Assembly: GCF_004362015.1 (NCBI RefSeq)
Contig: NZ_SNWW01000007.1
Span: forward strand, 271,318-335,317
Source of the DNA: Flavobacterium chryseum
GTDB taxonomy: Bacteria; Bacteroidota; Bacteroidia; Flavobacteriales; Flavobacteriaceae
DNA: 64,000 nt
Direction of reading: 5' to 3'
Below the pieces are notes generated by a model that worked only from the letters and a program-made list of their open reading frames with translations, was not told where the DNA came from and did not search any database. Positions 9,317 through 17,224 of this stretch are shown piece by piece. Both the position numbers and the translations under genes were made by a program. Positions within the stretch are counted from its first letter, which is position 1. The number at the start of each line of letters is the position of its first letter.

Positions 9317-9940
9317 ATGAAGAATTATATTGTATTCCTGATGCTTTCCTTTCCTGCTTTAGTTTTTTCACAAAAAGTCGAAAGTTATATTTTAGATAAA
9401 CAACAAATAGCACAGCGAGAACTGAAAAATCTTTCTGATTTTCCTATTTATAAAGCTTACGAATATCAGGATAAAGGCGGGGTTTTTGAATTGCTTTTAA
9501 CCGAAAACCAAAAAGTCGTTTCTAAAAAAGATACATTAAACACAAAAATTAAAGCTATCTGCGGAATGAACGATCACGGTGGCTTTCTTGAAAAATGGAC
9601 TATCAATGATTTACTTGAAACTACTGAACCTAAAGAAACTACTATTTGGTTCTGGACAAAATATTGCAATACCAAAGATCTTGATGGCGATGGCTATATT
9701 GAGCCTATCATTGTTTACGGAACGAGAAATGAAAACGATGAAATAAGACGCGTGAAAATTATCACGGTTTATAAAAATCAAAAATATGCAATTCGTGCCG
9801 TAGAATCTGATTTGGATTATGGTAGAAGTTTTAAAAAGGATAAAAACTGGTCTTTATTACCAAAAAAAATCCAAGTTTATGTGAATCAATTGGTTATTAA
9901 AATAAGAAAAGAACAAGATTTACTTTTGAAAGATGGGTAG
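9317..9940 (+). CDS. Secreted protein, possibly M949_RS01915-type surface polysaccharide family
   Basis: Starting at the ATG at 9317 gives a good signal peptide (MKNYIVFLMLSFPALVFSQ) and 207 residues. The central part holds a DLDGDGYIEPIIVYGT segment, followed by a strand-rich region and a lysine-rich C terminus. The DLDGDG-x-I-(D/E)-P-I-I-V-Y-G pattern, similar to an integrin/FG-GAP-type calcium loop, recalls a Riemerella protein family annotated with surface polysaccharide biosynthesis. I recall that similarity from memory and cannot verify it. No neighbouring genes support a polysaccharide role. The product should be periplasmic or exported. Confidence 0.6.
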   Translation: MKNYIVFLMLSFPALVFSQKVESYILDKQQIAQRELKNLSDFPIYKAYEYQDKGGVFELLLTENQKVVSKKDTLNTKIKAICGMNDHGGFLEKWTINDLLETTEPKETTIWFWTKYCNTKDLDGDGYIEPIIVYGTRNENDEIRRVKIITVYKNQKYAIRAVESDLDYGRSFKKDKNWSLLPKKIQVYVNQLVIKIRKEQDLLLKDG

Positions 9941-9984
9941 GAATTAATTGTTAATTGTTGATGGTTGAGAGGGAAGTGATTTTT

Positions 9985-10593
9985 TTAATTTTTAATTTTT
10001 AATTTCAGATTCTCTTTTACCTCATCAAACCATTCGTCTTTAAGAATACTTAATACAATTGAATTGCGACGAACATAGCCTGAAGCTGTTGGCATATGGC
10101 TTCTTAGAACGCCTTCGACTTTGCAGCCAATGCTTTTCATGGCGGCAATGCTTCTTTCATTATTATTATCGGCACGGAATTCTACACGCTCCATTCCGAG
10201 GGTTTCGAAGGCAAATTGTAGGAGTAGAAATTTACAATGTTTATTCAGTCCGGTTCCTCTAAATGCAGAACCGTACCAGGTATATCCTAATTGCAAAGTT
10301 TTGTATGCAAGCTGAATGTCATAAAAACGTGTTGAACCTGCGTATTTTTGAGATTTTTTATCGAAAACTATAAATGGGAATTCTTTTTTGTTTTCTCGTT
10401 CTTTTACAGCAGATTTAATGTAGTTGATCAGATTTTCTTTTCCGTCGGCACCAACTAAAGAAAATTTCCAGGTTTCGGGTTCGTTGATGGATATTTCTAA
10501 TAGATTTTCAACATCTGATTCTTGTAAAGGTCGCAATAAGACCAAATCGTCTTCTAAAATGATATTGTCTGAGAAATTGAAATTTGATGCCAT
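9985..10593 (-). CDS. GNAT family N-acetyltransferase, RimJ/RimL type
   Basis: The 202-residue protein fits the RimJ/RimL subgroup (Acetyltransf_3): LVLLRPLQESDVENL at the start, YAGSTRFYDI as the central strand, the YTWYGSAFRGTGLNKHCKFLLL acetyl-CoA-binding loop, then MERVEFRADNNNERSIAAM with the conserved N-x-R-S. These enzymes transfer acetyl groups from acetyl-CoA to protein N termini or small amines. The actual acceptor is unknown. It is encoded alone with no signal peptide. Confidence 0.88.
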   Translation of the reverse strand: MASNFNFSDNIILEDDLVLLRPLQESDVENLLEISINEPETWKFSLVGADGKENLINYIKSAVKERENKKEFPFIVFDKKSQKYAGSTRFYDIQLAYKTLQLGYTWYGSAFRGTGLNKHCKFLLLQFAFETLGMERVEFRADNNNERSIAAMKSIGCKVEGVLRSHMPTASGYVRRNSIVLSILKDEWFDEVKENLKLKIKN

Positions 10594-10616
10594 ACATTAT
10601 AAAGTTAGTTTTAGGG

Positions 10617-10697
10617 AATCTCTGTGAAATCTTTGTGTGACTTTCTGTAATAATTATTTCGCAGAGATTCACAAAGCTACCGCGAAGTTTTACGAAG
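10617..10697. repeat. Degenerate CAGAGATTCACAAAG-type repeat
   Basis: The segment holds AATCTCTGTGAAATCTTTGTG and, in inverse orientation, CGCAGAGATTCACAAAG. The same words form a near-perfect 31-bp inverted repeat at 44007-44102 and appear in scattered form at 46293-46350. Confidence 0.6.
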
Positions 10698-10713
10698 TGT
10701 TTTAGATTAAAAT

Positions 10714-11070
10714 CTACTCACTCATTTCGTCATAACGCTCCGGAATTTGCGGATCGTATAACGGACATTTAAATTCTTCCATGACATCAACTAGTAAATC
10801 CATGGTTTTACCTTCGGTTCCGTAACAATCGATTTTGATGCTTTGCGGTGTTGTAATAACCTGAAAAGCTCCTTTTCCTGAATTGTTTTGCCAGCTGTTT
10901 TCATCTACTTTTTCCCATTGAGAAAAAACAGAAGCGATTCTGTTTAAAATAACCTGAACAGGAAGCGTTTCAAGACCTTCAACGTGTTCTTTTTCTACAA
11001 GAGCTTCATAAACCTCGTGATGGTTTAGGTAAGTTTCTTCTAAATATCTCCAAAAAAGTAATTCGTACAT
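10714..11070 (-). CDS. Conserved hypothetical protein (118 residues)
   Basis: A small soluble acidic protein with no signal peptide. It opens with ELLFWRYLEETYLNHHEVYEAL and has an amphipathic VQVILNRIASVFSQWEKVD helix, then an alternating strand segment (GAFQVITTPQSIKIDCYG) and a helix LLVDVMEEFKCPLYDPQ. I recognise no named domain. Codon usage looks like that of its neighbours and it lies 174 bases downstream of the AIR synthase gene in the same direction, with a palindromic repeat between, so they are probably separate transcripts. Confidence 0.7.
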   Translation of the reverse strand: MYELLFWRYLEETYLNHHEVYEALVEKEHVEGLETLPVQVILNRIASVFSQWEKVDENSWQNNSGKGAFQVITTPQSIKIDCYGTEGKTMDLLVDVMEEFKCPLYDPQIPERYDEMSE

Positions 11071-11126
11071 AGCCTTGTGTTTTTAAAACCATATAAGTGA
11101 TGTAAGAAAATATAATAAAAGAGCGT

Positions 11127-11190
11127 GTCATCCTGAGCGAAGTCGAAGGTTTTATAGTTGGAATAGACTTCGACTTCGCTCAGCCTGACA
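11127..11190. repeat. Palindromic repeat, family 3 (CCTGAGCGAAGTCGAAGG)
   Basis: Arms 11127-11149 and 11168-11190 form a 23-bp stem with two mismatches. A half copy lies at 45243-45265. A 23-bp copy with two changes lies inside the mutase coding sequence at 33847-33869. Confidence 0.8.
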
Positions 11191-11244
11191 TTGTATTATG
11201 CTCAATATAATAGGAACTTATATTACTTATATGGTGAAATAAAA

Positions 11245-12423
11245 TTAATATTCGAATGTGCCGTATTCGCTTGTAATAGTTAGCTTTTTAGCATCTGCCG
11301 CCTCTACTCTACCCACGATTTGCGCATCGACATTGAATGATTTTGAAATCGCAATAATATCTTGTGTAATATTTTCGGGAACATAAATTTCCATACGGTG
11401 ACCGCAATTGAAAACCTGATACATTTCTTTCCAATCGGTTTTTGATTGTTCCTGAATTAGTTTGAATAATGGCGGAACCGGAAATAAATTATCTTTTATA
11501 ATGTGTAAATTCTGAACGAAATGTAAAATTTTCGTTTGCGCTCCTCCACTACAGTGCACCATTCCGTGAATATCGCTTGGTGTGTACGTATCTAAAATTT
11601 TCTTGATAATTGGTGCGTAAGTTCTTGTTGGTGAAAGTACCAACTGGCCTGCATTTATCGGGCTATTTTCAACCTCATCGGTTAAATTTACCTGACCTGA
11701 ATAAATTAATTCTTCAGGAACAAGTGCGTCGTAACTTTCAGGATATTTTTTAGCTAAATATTTTCCGAAAACATCATGACGTGCCGATGTTAATCCGTTG
11801 CTTCCCATTCCGCCATTATAACCTTTTTCGTAAGTTGCCTGACCAAAAGAAGCCAAACCAACGATTACGTCACCGACTTTAATATTGGCATTATCTACAA
11901 CATCGCTACGTTTCATACGAGCAGTTACGGTCGAATCTACAATAATCGTACGAACAACATCGCCAACATCGGCAGTTTCTCCTCCGGTGGAATGAATCGT
12001 TACTCCGAAAGTTTTTAATTCGTTGATTAATTCTTCGGTTCCGTTGATGATTGCCGAAATAACTTCAGCAGGAATTAAGTTTTTATTTCTTCCGATGGTT
12101 GATGAAAGCAAAATATTATCGGTTGCGCCAACACATAATAAATCGTCGATATTCATGATTAATGCATCCTGCGCGATTCCTTTCCAAACAGAAATATCTC
12201 CGGTTTCTTTCCAATACATATACGCCAAAGACGATTTTGTACCGGCTCCGTCAGCGTGCATAATTAGGCAATATTCTGAATCCTGGGTAAGATAATCGGG
12301 AACTATTTTGCAGAATGCCTGAGGAAATAAACCTTTGTCGATATTTTTTATGGCGTTGTGTACGTCTTCTTTTGATGCCGAAACACCTCTTTGTGCGTAC
12401 CTTTTGCTAGAATCTGAACTCAT
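11245..12423 (-). CDS. PurM-like AIR synthase (phosphoribosylformylglycinamidine cyclo-ligase)
   Basis: The 392-residue protein is the Bacteroidota form of the PurM/AIR synthase-related family. It opens with RYAQRGVSASKEDVHNAI, an ADGAGTKSSLAYMYWKETGD substrate segment and QDALIMNIDDLLCVGATD, matching the PurM A1 ATP-binding half. HSTGGETADVGDVVRT and VGLASFGQATYEKGYNGGMG follow, then the second half with HGMVHCSGGAQTKIL. PurM converts FGAM and ATP to aminoimidazole ribotide in purine synthesis. This form is longer than E. coli PurM (about 345 residues). It is transcribed alone. A paralog role is possible but a purine-pathway role is most likely. Confidence 0.85.
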   Translation of the reverse strand: MSSDSSKRYAQRGVSASKEDVHNAIKNIDKGLFPQAFCKIVPDYLTQDSEYCLIMHADGAGTKSSLAYMYWKETGDISVWKGIAQDALIMNIDDLLCVGATDNILLSSTIGRNKNLIPAEVISAIINGTEELINELKTFGVTIHSTGGETADVGDVVRTIIVDSTVTARMKRSDVVDNANIKVGDVIVGLASFGQATYEKGYNGGMGSNGLTSARHDVFGKYLAKKYPESYDALVPEELIYSGQVNLTDEVENSPINAGQLVLSPTRTYAPIIKKILDTYTPSDIHGMVHCSGGAQTKILHFVQNLHIIKDNLFPVPPLFKLIQEQSKTDWKEMYQVFNCGHRMEIYVPENITQDIIAISKSFNVDAQIVGRVEAADAKKLTITSEYGTFEY

Positions 12424-12500
12424 GAAAATTTGTTTGTGTTGATGTGGTGCAAAGATAATCCCTTTTTTTAATTCTATCGTTGAATCGATTATAGATTCAC

Positions 12501-12538
12501 AAAAAAAATTCAGCAGGTTTACGACTCCCTGCTGAATT
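12501..12538 (-). terminator. Terminator of the curli operon
   Basis: A perfect 11-bp stem (12507-12517 with 12528-12538, CAGCAGG core). On the minus strand it is followed by eight T residues. It lies 37 bases past the stop of the leftward propeller lipoprotein gene and is the first strong terminator after the csg genes. Confidence 0.88.
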
Positions 12539-12575
12539 CTCGTATTGAATTTGCTTTTAAATTTGGCTTATAAAA

Positions 12576-14060
12576 TTATTCCCAATCAGGCATAGAAGTT
12601 CCGGAGAACAATATCGCTCTGGAATTAGCAACTCCAATACTGGTTTTTACTATGTTTTTTACAGAAATTCCGTCGTTTGATGTATTCATAAAAATTAATT
12701 CGGATTCGTTTGGAGAATACCGAACATCTAAATCGTTTGTTCCTGCAACTTTTTCAGTTACAATTTGATAGGATGCAGCCGTTAGAAAACTATATTCGAA
12801 TATTCTGGAATCTAATTGGCGATAGGTGGCACTTTCAAATCCTGAAACATCTTTGGTGTAGACTAATTTTAATCCGGTAACAGAAAAATTTAAACCTCCT
12901 ATTGCGCCATTTTCTCCGGCAACAATAGATGTTGTTATTACTCCGGACGGATTGATGACATAAATTTCGGCATTGTATCCGTTTGCATCATTTACTTTTA
13001 AGGCAATTTTTGAGCCGTCGGCACTCCAATCGCATTCTGATATAAATTTGCCATTTGGCGTTTGAAATATTTTTGTCAGGCCGCTTCCGTCGCTATTAAT
13101 TTTATACAGTTTATCAAAATTCGGATAAATGAATTCACTTCCTGAAGCATTCCAGGAATAGCCAATATAATCCGAATTAAATCCGGCAATGGGAACTGAA
13201 TTTGTGATTTTTTTAATTCCAGTTCCGTCGAAATTCATCGTATAAATATCATTTTGAGAAGCGCTTGTTCCTATAAAGGCAATTTTTTTCGCCTGGTTAT
13301 TTCTTCTCGGACGCCAGTAATTTTTATCTGAACTTGTTATCTGATATTGTTTTCCGGCATCATCAGCAGTAAAAATCACATTATTGTCATTGATTTTCTT
13401 TACAAACAAATACCTTGTTGTCGGGAATGCAATTGTTGTAAAGGAACTTATGGCGCTTAAAACCGGTGTATTAACACCATCATTTACAGTAACCTGCCAA
13501 TAGTATTTTACGCCAAACAAAAGATCAGTTAGGGTTACTTTTTTTTCTTTTAGCGCATCATACGTTTTTACGTCGCTGTTATTATCATTTCTAAGCGTTA
13601 CGGTATACGTTAATTCATCACTGTCAGGATCTGTAACGGTCCAGGTTAAATCTAACGAAACGGCCTGCCCTGTACTATTATCTGCGGGACTTACCAATAC
13701 CGGAACTGTTGGCGGTTTATTATTTGCTGTCGATTTTTTAAGCTCAAAAACAATTTCCGAATTATTATTTGCAGTTACGGTAACGGCTTCAAATTTTACT
13801 ATGTAACTGTCTTTTTGAGCCTGAAAAGAATATTCGCCCACTTTTATATTCGGAATTGTAAATTTCCCTTCGGCATCTGTAAATACGATACTTGTGGTTG
13901 GGCTCGAAAATACTTTTACATTTTCCATAGGTTCAAAAGTATCTGCCATAACAACTCTTCCGGTCACGGTACCAAACTCAGATTCTCCTATTTTTTCTTC
14001 ACTACATGAAATCAAAAACAATAAAAAAAGTACACTTGTTATTTTGTATAAATACTTCAT
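12576..14060 (-). CDS. Lipoprotein with CarboxypepD-regulatory-like, FnIII and TolB-like propeller domains
   Basis: The 494-residue protein has a lipoprotein signal (FLLFLISC, Cys19). A carboxypeptidase regulatory-like beta-sandwich follows (about 30-108: GTVTGRVVMADTFEPMENV, DAEGKFTIPNIKVGEY). Then comes a fibronectin III-like domain (about 115-208: LVSPADNSTGQAVSLDLTWT, YYWQVTVNDG). The rest is a WD40-like/TolB beta-propeller (about 215-494) with repeats such as GTSASQNDIYTMNFDGTGI and SADGSKIALKV. It is the last gene of the curli operon, 57 bases after csgG. Its position suggests a surface-exposed partner of amyloid fibre assembly or anchoring, but this is inferred from context only. Confidence 0.85.
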   Translation of the reverse strand: MKYLYKITSVLFLLFLISCSEEKIGESEFGTVTGRVVMADTFEPMENVKVFSSPTTSIVFTDAEGKFTIPNIKVGEYSFQAQKDSYIVKFEAVTVTANNNSEIVFELKKSTANNKPPTVPVLVSPADNSTGQAVSLDLTWTVTDPDSDELTYTVTLRNDNNSDVKTYDALKEKKVTLTDLLFGVKYYWQVTVNDGVNTPVLSAISSFTTIAFPTTRYLFVKKINDNNVIFTADDAGKQYQITSSDKNYWRPRRNNQAKKIAFIGTSASQNDIYTMNFDGTGIKKITNSVPIAGFNSDYIGYSWNASGSEFIYPNFDKLYKINSDGSGLTKIFQTPNGKFISECDWSADGSKIALKVNDANGYNAEIYVINPSGVITTSIVAGENGAIGGLNFSVTGLKLVYTKDVSGFESATYRQLDSRIFEYSFLTAASYQIVTEKVAGTNDLDVRYSPNESELIFMNTSNDGISVKNIVKTSIGVANSRAILFSGTSMPDWE

Positions 14061-14117
14061 TATTAAGTTGTTTTTAAATTAAAACTTCATTGTTATTTTT
14101 TCAAATATATCTTACGT

Positions 14118-15479
14118 TTATTTCTTCTTTTTAGCGAAATAATACGTCAATCCTAATCCGAATTTAAAATAATAATCATCCCGGTTTCCGGCTATTATAT
14201 AATCAACATTATCGCTAAAATTGACATTATGTTCTGCAAATAATTTTATTCCGATTCTGTCTGAAGCAAGATATTCCAGACCAAAACCGTATTGAATTTT
14301 ACTGTAAGTGTTTTCAAATTTTTTATTCGTTGCGTATCCTCCGCCTCCGAATAAATAAGGCGTAAATTTATCTCGCGGCAGTAAAATATATTCGACGTTA
14401 AGATCGTAAGTGATATAACCAACGTCGAGTAAATTTTTGTTGGCAAGATTTACAACATTGGTAGAAGCGCTGACATTAAAACTGGGAGAGATAAAAAACT
14501 TTAAAGCGCCACGGCCAAAAGGTCTTAAAAGCGGATCTTTATAATCTCCATCCATCAAGGTTGCTCCTCCCGAAACTTCTATGGCAAATTTACTTCGTCT
14601 GTTTTCCATGACCCTGCCGTAAAGACCCGTTACATCGGCGGTTTTGTTTTCTTCATTATAGGCTTTGAGTAAATTATCAACTTGCCATTTTGGTGCGTCT
14701 GCTTCCCAAATATTATCTTTAATGCCTTCCAGAACCAAAGATTCTACTGCTTTTTCTATAGCTTCTGTCACCGCCATATGCACGGGTTCGTTGGTTGTAT
14801 AGCCTGTTTCGACTTCCAAAAGTCTTTTAAAATTGACATATCGAAATAAACTTTCATCAATAGCCTGCGATAAAATGGTTTTAGATATATAAACTGATTT
14901 TAAAATTTTTCCGTTTGATGTTGAAATCATTCTCAGATAAACCGTTACACGATCCTGACGGTATTTTACCGAAGCTCCGGCGCCAAAATACCGTGCTCCA
15001 AAACCTCCTGTAATAATATTAGAATCGTATGAAACAATTCCGCCTTCGAGTAAAACGCCGGCATATAATAAAGGTGTTAATTGTGGTTCGTTTGGATTGG
15101 CATTTTTGACGTATTCTTGTCTCGTTGCCCTGATCAGGTTTCGTTCCTGCAATAAATTGCCAATATTTTCACGTTCAATTGGTATAAACCATTTCGAATC
15201 TTCTAATGCTTTTAGTAAAATAGAAGTCGCACCCTGCGTTACGGCGGTGCTAAAACTGCTTCCGTTTTCCTGTGGTTTATATTGTCCGGTCTGGTCTCGA
15301 AATTTATAGACCCCAACAACAACCTGTTCTTTGGGTTTAGGCAAATCTTTTAATAGTGATGTTGCAGGAGTTCCTTCTCCTAAAACCGCTTTTTCAACGC
15401 CAGTTGGCTGGTTATAATAAGCGCCGCAACCCGACAAAAGAAATCCGAATAAAATGAATAAGTAGTGATGTAACCTCAT
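14118..15479 (-). CDS. csgG: CsgG curli secretion channel with C-terminal beta-barrel extension
   Basis: The 453-residue lipoprotein (LLSGC, Cys18) matches CsgG/HfaB: KEQVVVGVYKFRDQTGQYKP at the start, then ALEDSKWFIPIERENIGNLLQERN, LLEGGIVSYDSN, and the RQDRVTVYLRMISTSNGKIL strand region. CsgG forms the nonameric outer-membrane pore that exports curli subunits. E. coli CsgG is about 277 residues. Here another 160 residues follow (about 295-453: AIEVSGGATLMDGDYKD through KFGLGLTYYF) with an alternating pattern and terminal aromatic residues typical of an 8-strand OmpA-like barrel. The start codon lies one base after the stop of csgF, so translation is probably coupled. Confidence 0.92.
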   Translation of the reverse strand: MRLHHYLFILFGFLLSGCGAYYNQPTGVEKAVLGEGTPATSLLKDLPKPKEQVVVGVYKFRDQTGQYKPQENGSSFSTAVTQGATSILLKALEDSKWFIPIERENIGNLLQERNLIRATRQEYVKNANPNEPQLTPLLYAGVLLEGGIVSYDSNIITGGFGARYFGAGASVKYRQDRVTVYLRMISTSNGKILKSVYISKTILSQAIDESLFRYVNFKRLLEVETGYTTNEPVHMAVTEAIEKAVESLVLEGIKDNIWEADAPKWQVDNLLKAYNEENKTADVTGLYGRVMENRRSKFAIEVSGGATLMDGDYKDPLLRPFGRGALKFFISPSFNVSASTNVVNLANKNLLDVGYITYDLNVEYILLPRDKFTPYLFGGGGYATNKKFENTYSKIQYGFGLEYLASDRIGIKLFAEHNVNFSDNVDYIIAGNRDDYYFKFGLGLTYYFAKKKK

Positions 15480-15480
15480 A

Positions 15481-15885
15481 TTATTGATTTGGGATGATTA
15501 CCTGTGTTTGTTCTCCTGTATTTGTATCTAAAATATTTAGTGTCAGTCCGTCTGCAGATGGATAAACATCTACAGAATAGCTTCCGAAAGTATAAGAACC
15601 TGCCTTAATACCATCTGTACCAAATTGTTGTTTGTAAAGAGAACTGGAAATCTGACTTAGCAATTGGGCATTTAAATTGGCTTTAAATCGTTCTAAGTCG
15701 GTTTGTGGTTTGGTTTCGGCTGTTTTATCTTTTTGCTTATTTTGCGCTTCTGCGCTGCTCATAAGCCATTGATAATTAAAAGTATCTCCTCCAAAAGCCG
15801 GATTTACGGGCTTATAAACAAATGCCTGAGCTTTTAGTAACGGAGATAGAAATAGCAATAAAACGAAAGTAAAAATAAATTTCAT
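15481..15885 (-). CDS. csgF: CsgF curli assembly factor
   Basis: The 134-residue protein has a signal peptide (about residues 1-20, ending LKAQA). Its mature N terminus, FVYKPVNPAFGGDTFNYQWL, is the CsgF hallmark (F-x-Y-x-P-x-N-P-x-F-G-G). In E. coli this peptide plugs into the CsgG pore and couples the secreted nucleator to the cell surface. The C-terminal half (GSYSVDVYPSADGLTLNILD) ends in a T-G-E-x-T motif as in other CsgF proteins. It is sandwiched between csgE (16-base gap) and csgG (1-base gap). Confidence 0.93.
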   Translation of the reverse strand: MKFIFTFVLLLFLSPLLKAQAFVYKPVNPAFGGDTFNYQWLMSSAEAQNKQKDKTAETKPQTDLERFKANLNAQLLSQISSSLYKQQFGTDGIKAGSYTFGSYSVDVYPSADGLTLNILDTNTGEQTQVIIPNQ

Positions 15886-15901
15886 GATGCTAATAATAAA
15901 A

Positions 15902-16632
15902 TTAATACTGAGTAAAATATTTGCGCTGTTTTTCTTTTTCTTTAAAATAAGTAAAGGTTGCGTTTACAGATTCTTCTGCAACGGCATCTAAAAATTCGTC
16001 ATCGGGTCTGGCTAAAAACTCATAAATAACTTCATTATCTATGGTAATCGTTATTGCGGTATTTCTGGCGAAACTATATTCTTCGCCTATGGTGACTATT
16101 TTTTCAGCATTTATTCCAATATCATTGTATCTGTAAAAATAACGGTCGTAAAAATCTTTTCCCATTTTGGTTTTGGTATCGTCTGTAATAATTCCTCTTA
16201 ACTCAAAGCCGTCAACAGGAATAACTATTACATCGTCTTTTTTTTTTCTTCGCCCAATACCACACGATCTTTGGCTATTATTTGTTTATTTTCATCATAA
16301 AACAATAATAAAACCACTACTTCATCACCTTCGGCAATATTTACCTGAGAGGTCGACAGTTTTTGTAATTCGTTTGGCTGAAGGGTAAAAATACCAACCT
16401 GGTCATTATTCGACTGATTATTACTTTTATTATTATTTTTTATTACAGATAATCTATAAGCAGCACTTCTGAGGACATCAGTAAGATTTTCAGCGGTTCC
16501 GGTCACTTTTACGTTTCCTTCTACTTTTTCTATTTCTAATTTTGCTTTTATTTTATCCTGCGGAACTTGTCCGTAAAATAAAGCGAAAACAACTAAAAAT
16601 AAAACTGTTATGTATCTGTTTAAAAAATGCAT
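15902..16632 (-). pseudogene. csgE: CsgH-like domain fused to CsgE, split by a frameshift in a ten-A tract
   Basis: Two leftward reading frames make one gene. The first (16632 down to 16228, 134 residues) has a signal peptide (FLVVFALFYGQ) and a CsgH-like beta-sandwich: YRLSVIKNN, DQVGIFTLQPNELQKLS, GDEVVVLLLFYDENKQII. It stops right after a run of ten A on the minus strand (16238-16247). One extra A, or two fewer, continues into DDVIVIPVDGFELRGIITDD, then TKTKMGKDFYDRYFYRYND, then the second frame (an ATG at 16165 opens it, 87 residues, ending at 15902), which is the CsgE core (compare the GHDFYRAF motif of E. coli CsgE). CsgE is the periplasmic adaptor capping CsgG; CsgH inhibits premature amyloid formation. 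The split may be a real mutation, a phase-variable switch, polymerase slippage, or a sequencing error. The gene starts 2 bases after the csgB stop. Confidence 0.85.
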
Positions 16633-16634
16633 TG

Positions 16635-17156
16635 TTATTTATTTATTAGAATTATTGAGGCTCCGTTTCCTGTTTGAGTGATCTTCATATTTTTAGACAA
16701 CGAATTGGTTCCGATGTTGTGAATATTTTGATTATTTCCATTTTGAATTAATTCCATATTTACGCTGTAATTCGTACGTAATGTAAAGTCAGAAATGGTA
16801 TTGTTATTTCCTTGCTGTACAACATTCTGCGTGATGGTTTTAGCATATTTATCTAAAAATAATTCATTTTTGTTTCCGTTTTGTGCCACAGAAACTTGTA
16901 TTTCATTGGCTTTTAAATTGGCCTTAACTTTATTTAAATCTCCTATTTGCTGGATTTGAACACCAGACTGAATTTTAAGATTTAAATCGTTTTGTGCTTT
17001 TTTATCCAAAGAGGAAACAATACTCAACGCCGCTTCTTTTGAATTAAAAACAGAGGAATTGTAATTTTTAAAAGCTGAGTTCTCTTCTTTTTCCTGCGCA
17101 TAAAACAGTGGAGAAAAAAGTAAAAACAACATCATATTTAGTATGAAAGTTTTCAT
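16635..17156 (-). CDS. csgB: Curli nucleator/minor subunit, CsgB-like
   Basis: The start is placed at the ATG at 17156, since the upstream in-frame codon is a TTG. This gives a signal peptide (MKTFILNMMLFLLFSPLFYAQ) and a 173-residue protein. The C-terminal half has imperfect curlin repeats with the Q-x-G-x-x-N pattern: IQQIGDLNKV, VSVAQNGNKNEL, NVVQQGNNNTI, MELIQNGNNQNI and MKITQTGNGASI. Spacing is less regular than in the major subunit, which fits a CsgB-like nucleator held at the cell surface. It is the second gene of the operon, behind a hairpin that should lower its expression relative to csgA. Confidence 0.85.
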   Translation of the reverse strand: MKTFILNMMLFLLFSPLFYAQEKEENSAFKNYNSSVFNSKEAALSIVSSLDKKAQNDLNLKIQSGVQIQQIGDLNKVKANLKANEIQVSVAQNGNKNELFLDKYAKTITQNVVQQGNNNTISDFTLRTNYSVNMELIQNGNNQNIHNIGTNSLSKNMKITQTGNGASIILINK

Positions 17157-17178
17157 TTTTATCAATTTAAAATTAAAA

Positions 17179-17209
17179 ATGAGATAGTCACGTTCTATGA
17201 CTATCTCAT
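17179..17209 (-). terminator. Intra-operon hairpin between csgA and csgB (attenuator)
   Basis: A perfect 12-bp stem (17179-17190 with 17198-17209) with a 7-base loop. On the minus strand it is followed by TTTTTAATTTT. It lies 15 bases after the csgA stop and 22 bases before the csgB start, so read-through would set the subunit-to-assembly-factor ratio. Confidence 0.75.
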
Positions 17210-17224
17210 TTAAATAAAACCGGA

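Noticed and set aside
9287..9317. Upstream TTG start for the secreted protein gene at 9.3 kb
   Set aside because: The TTG lies inside the -7 promoter box; the ATG at 9317 starts a clean signal peptide.
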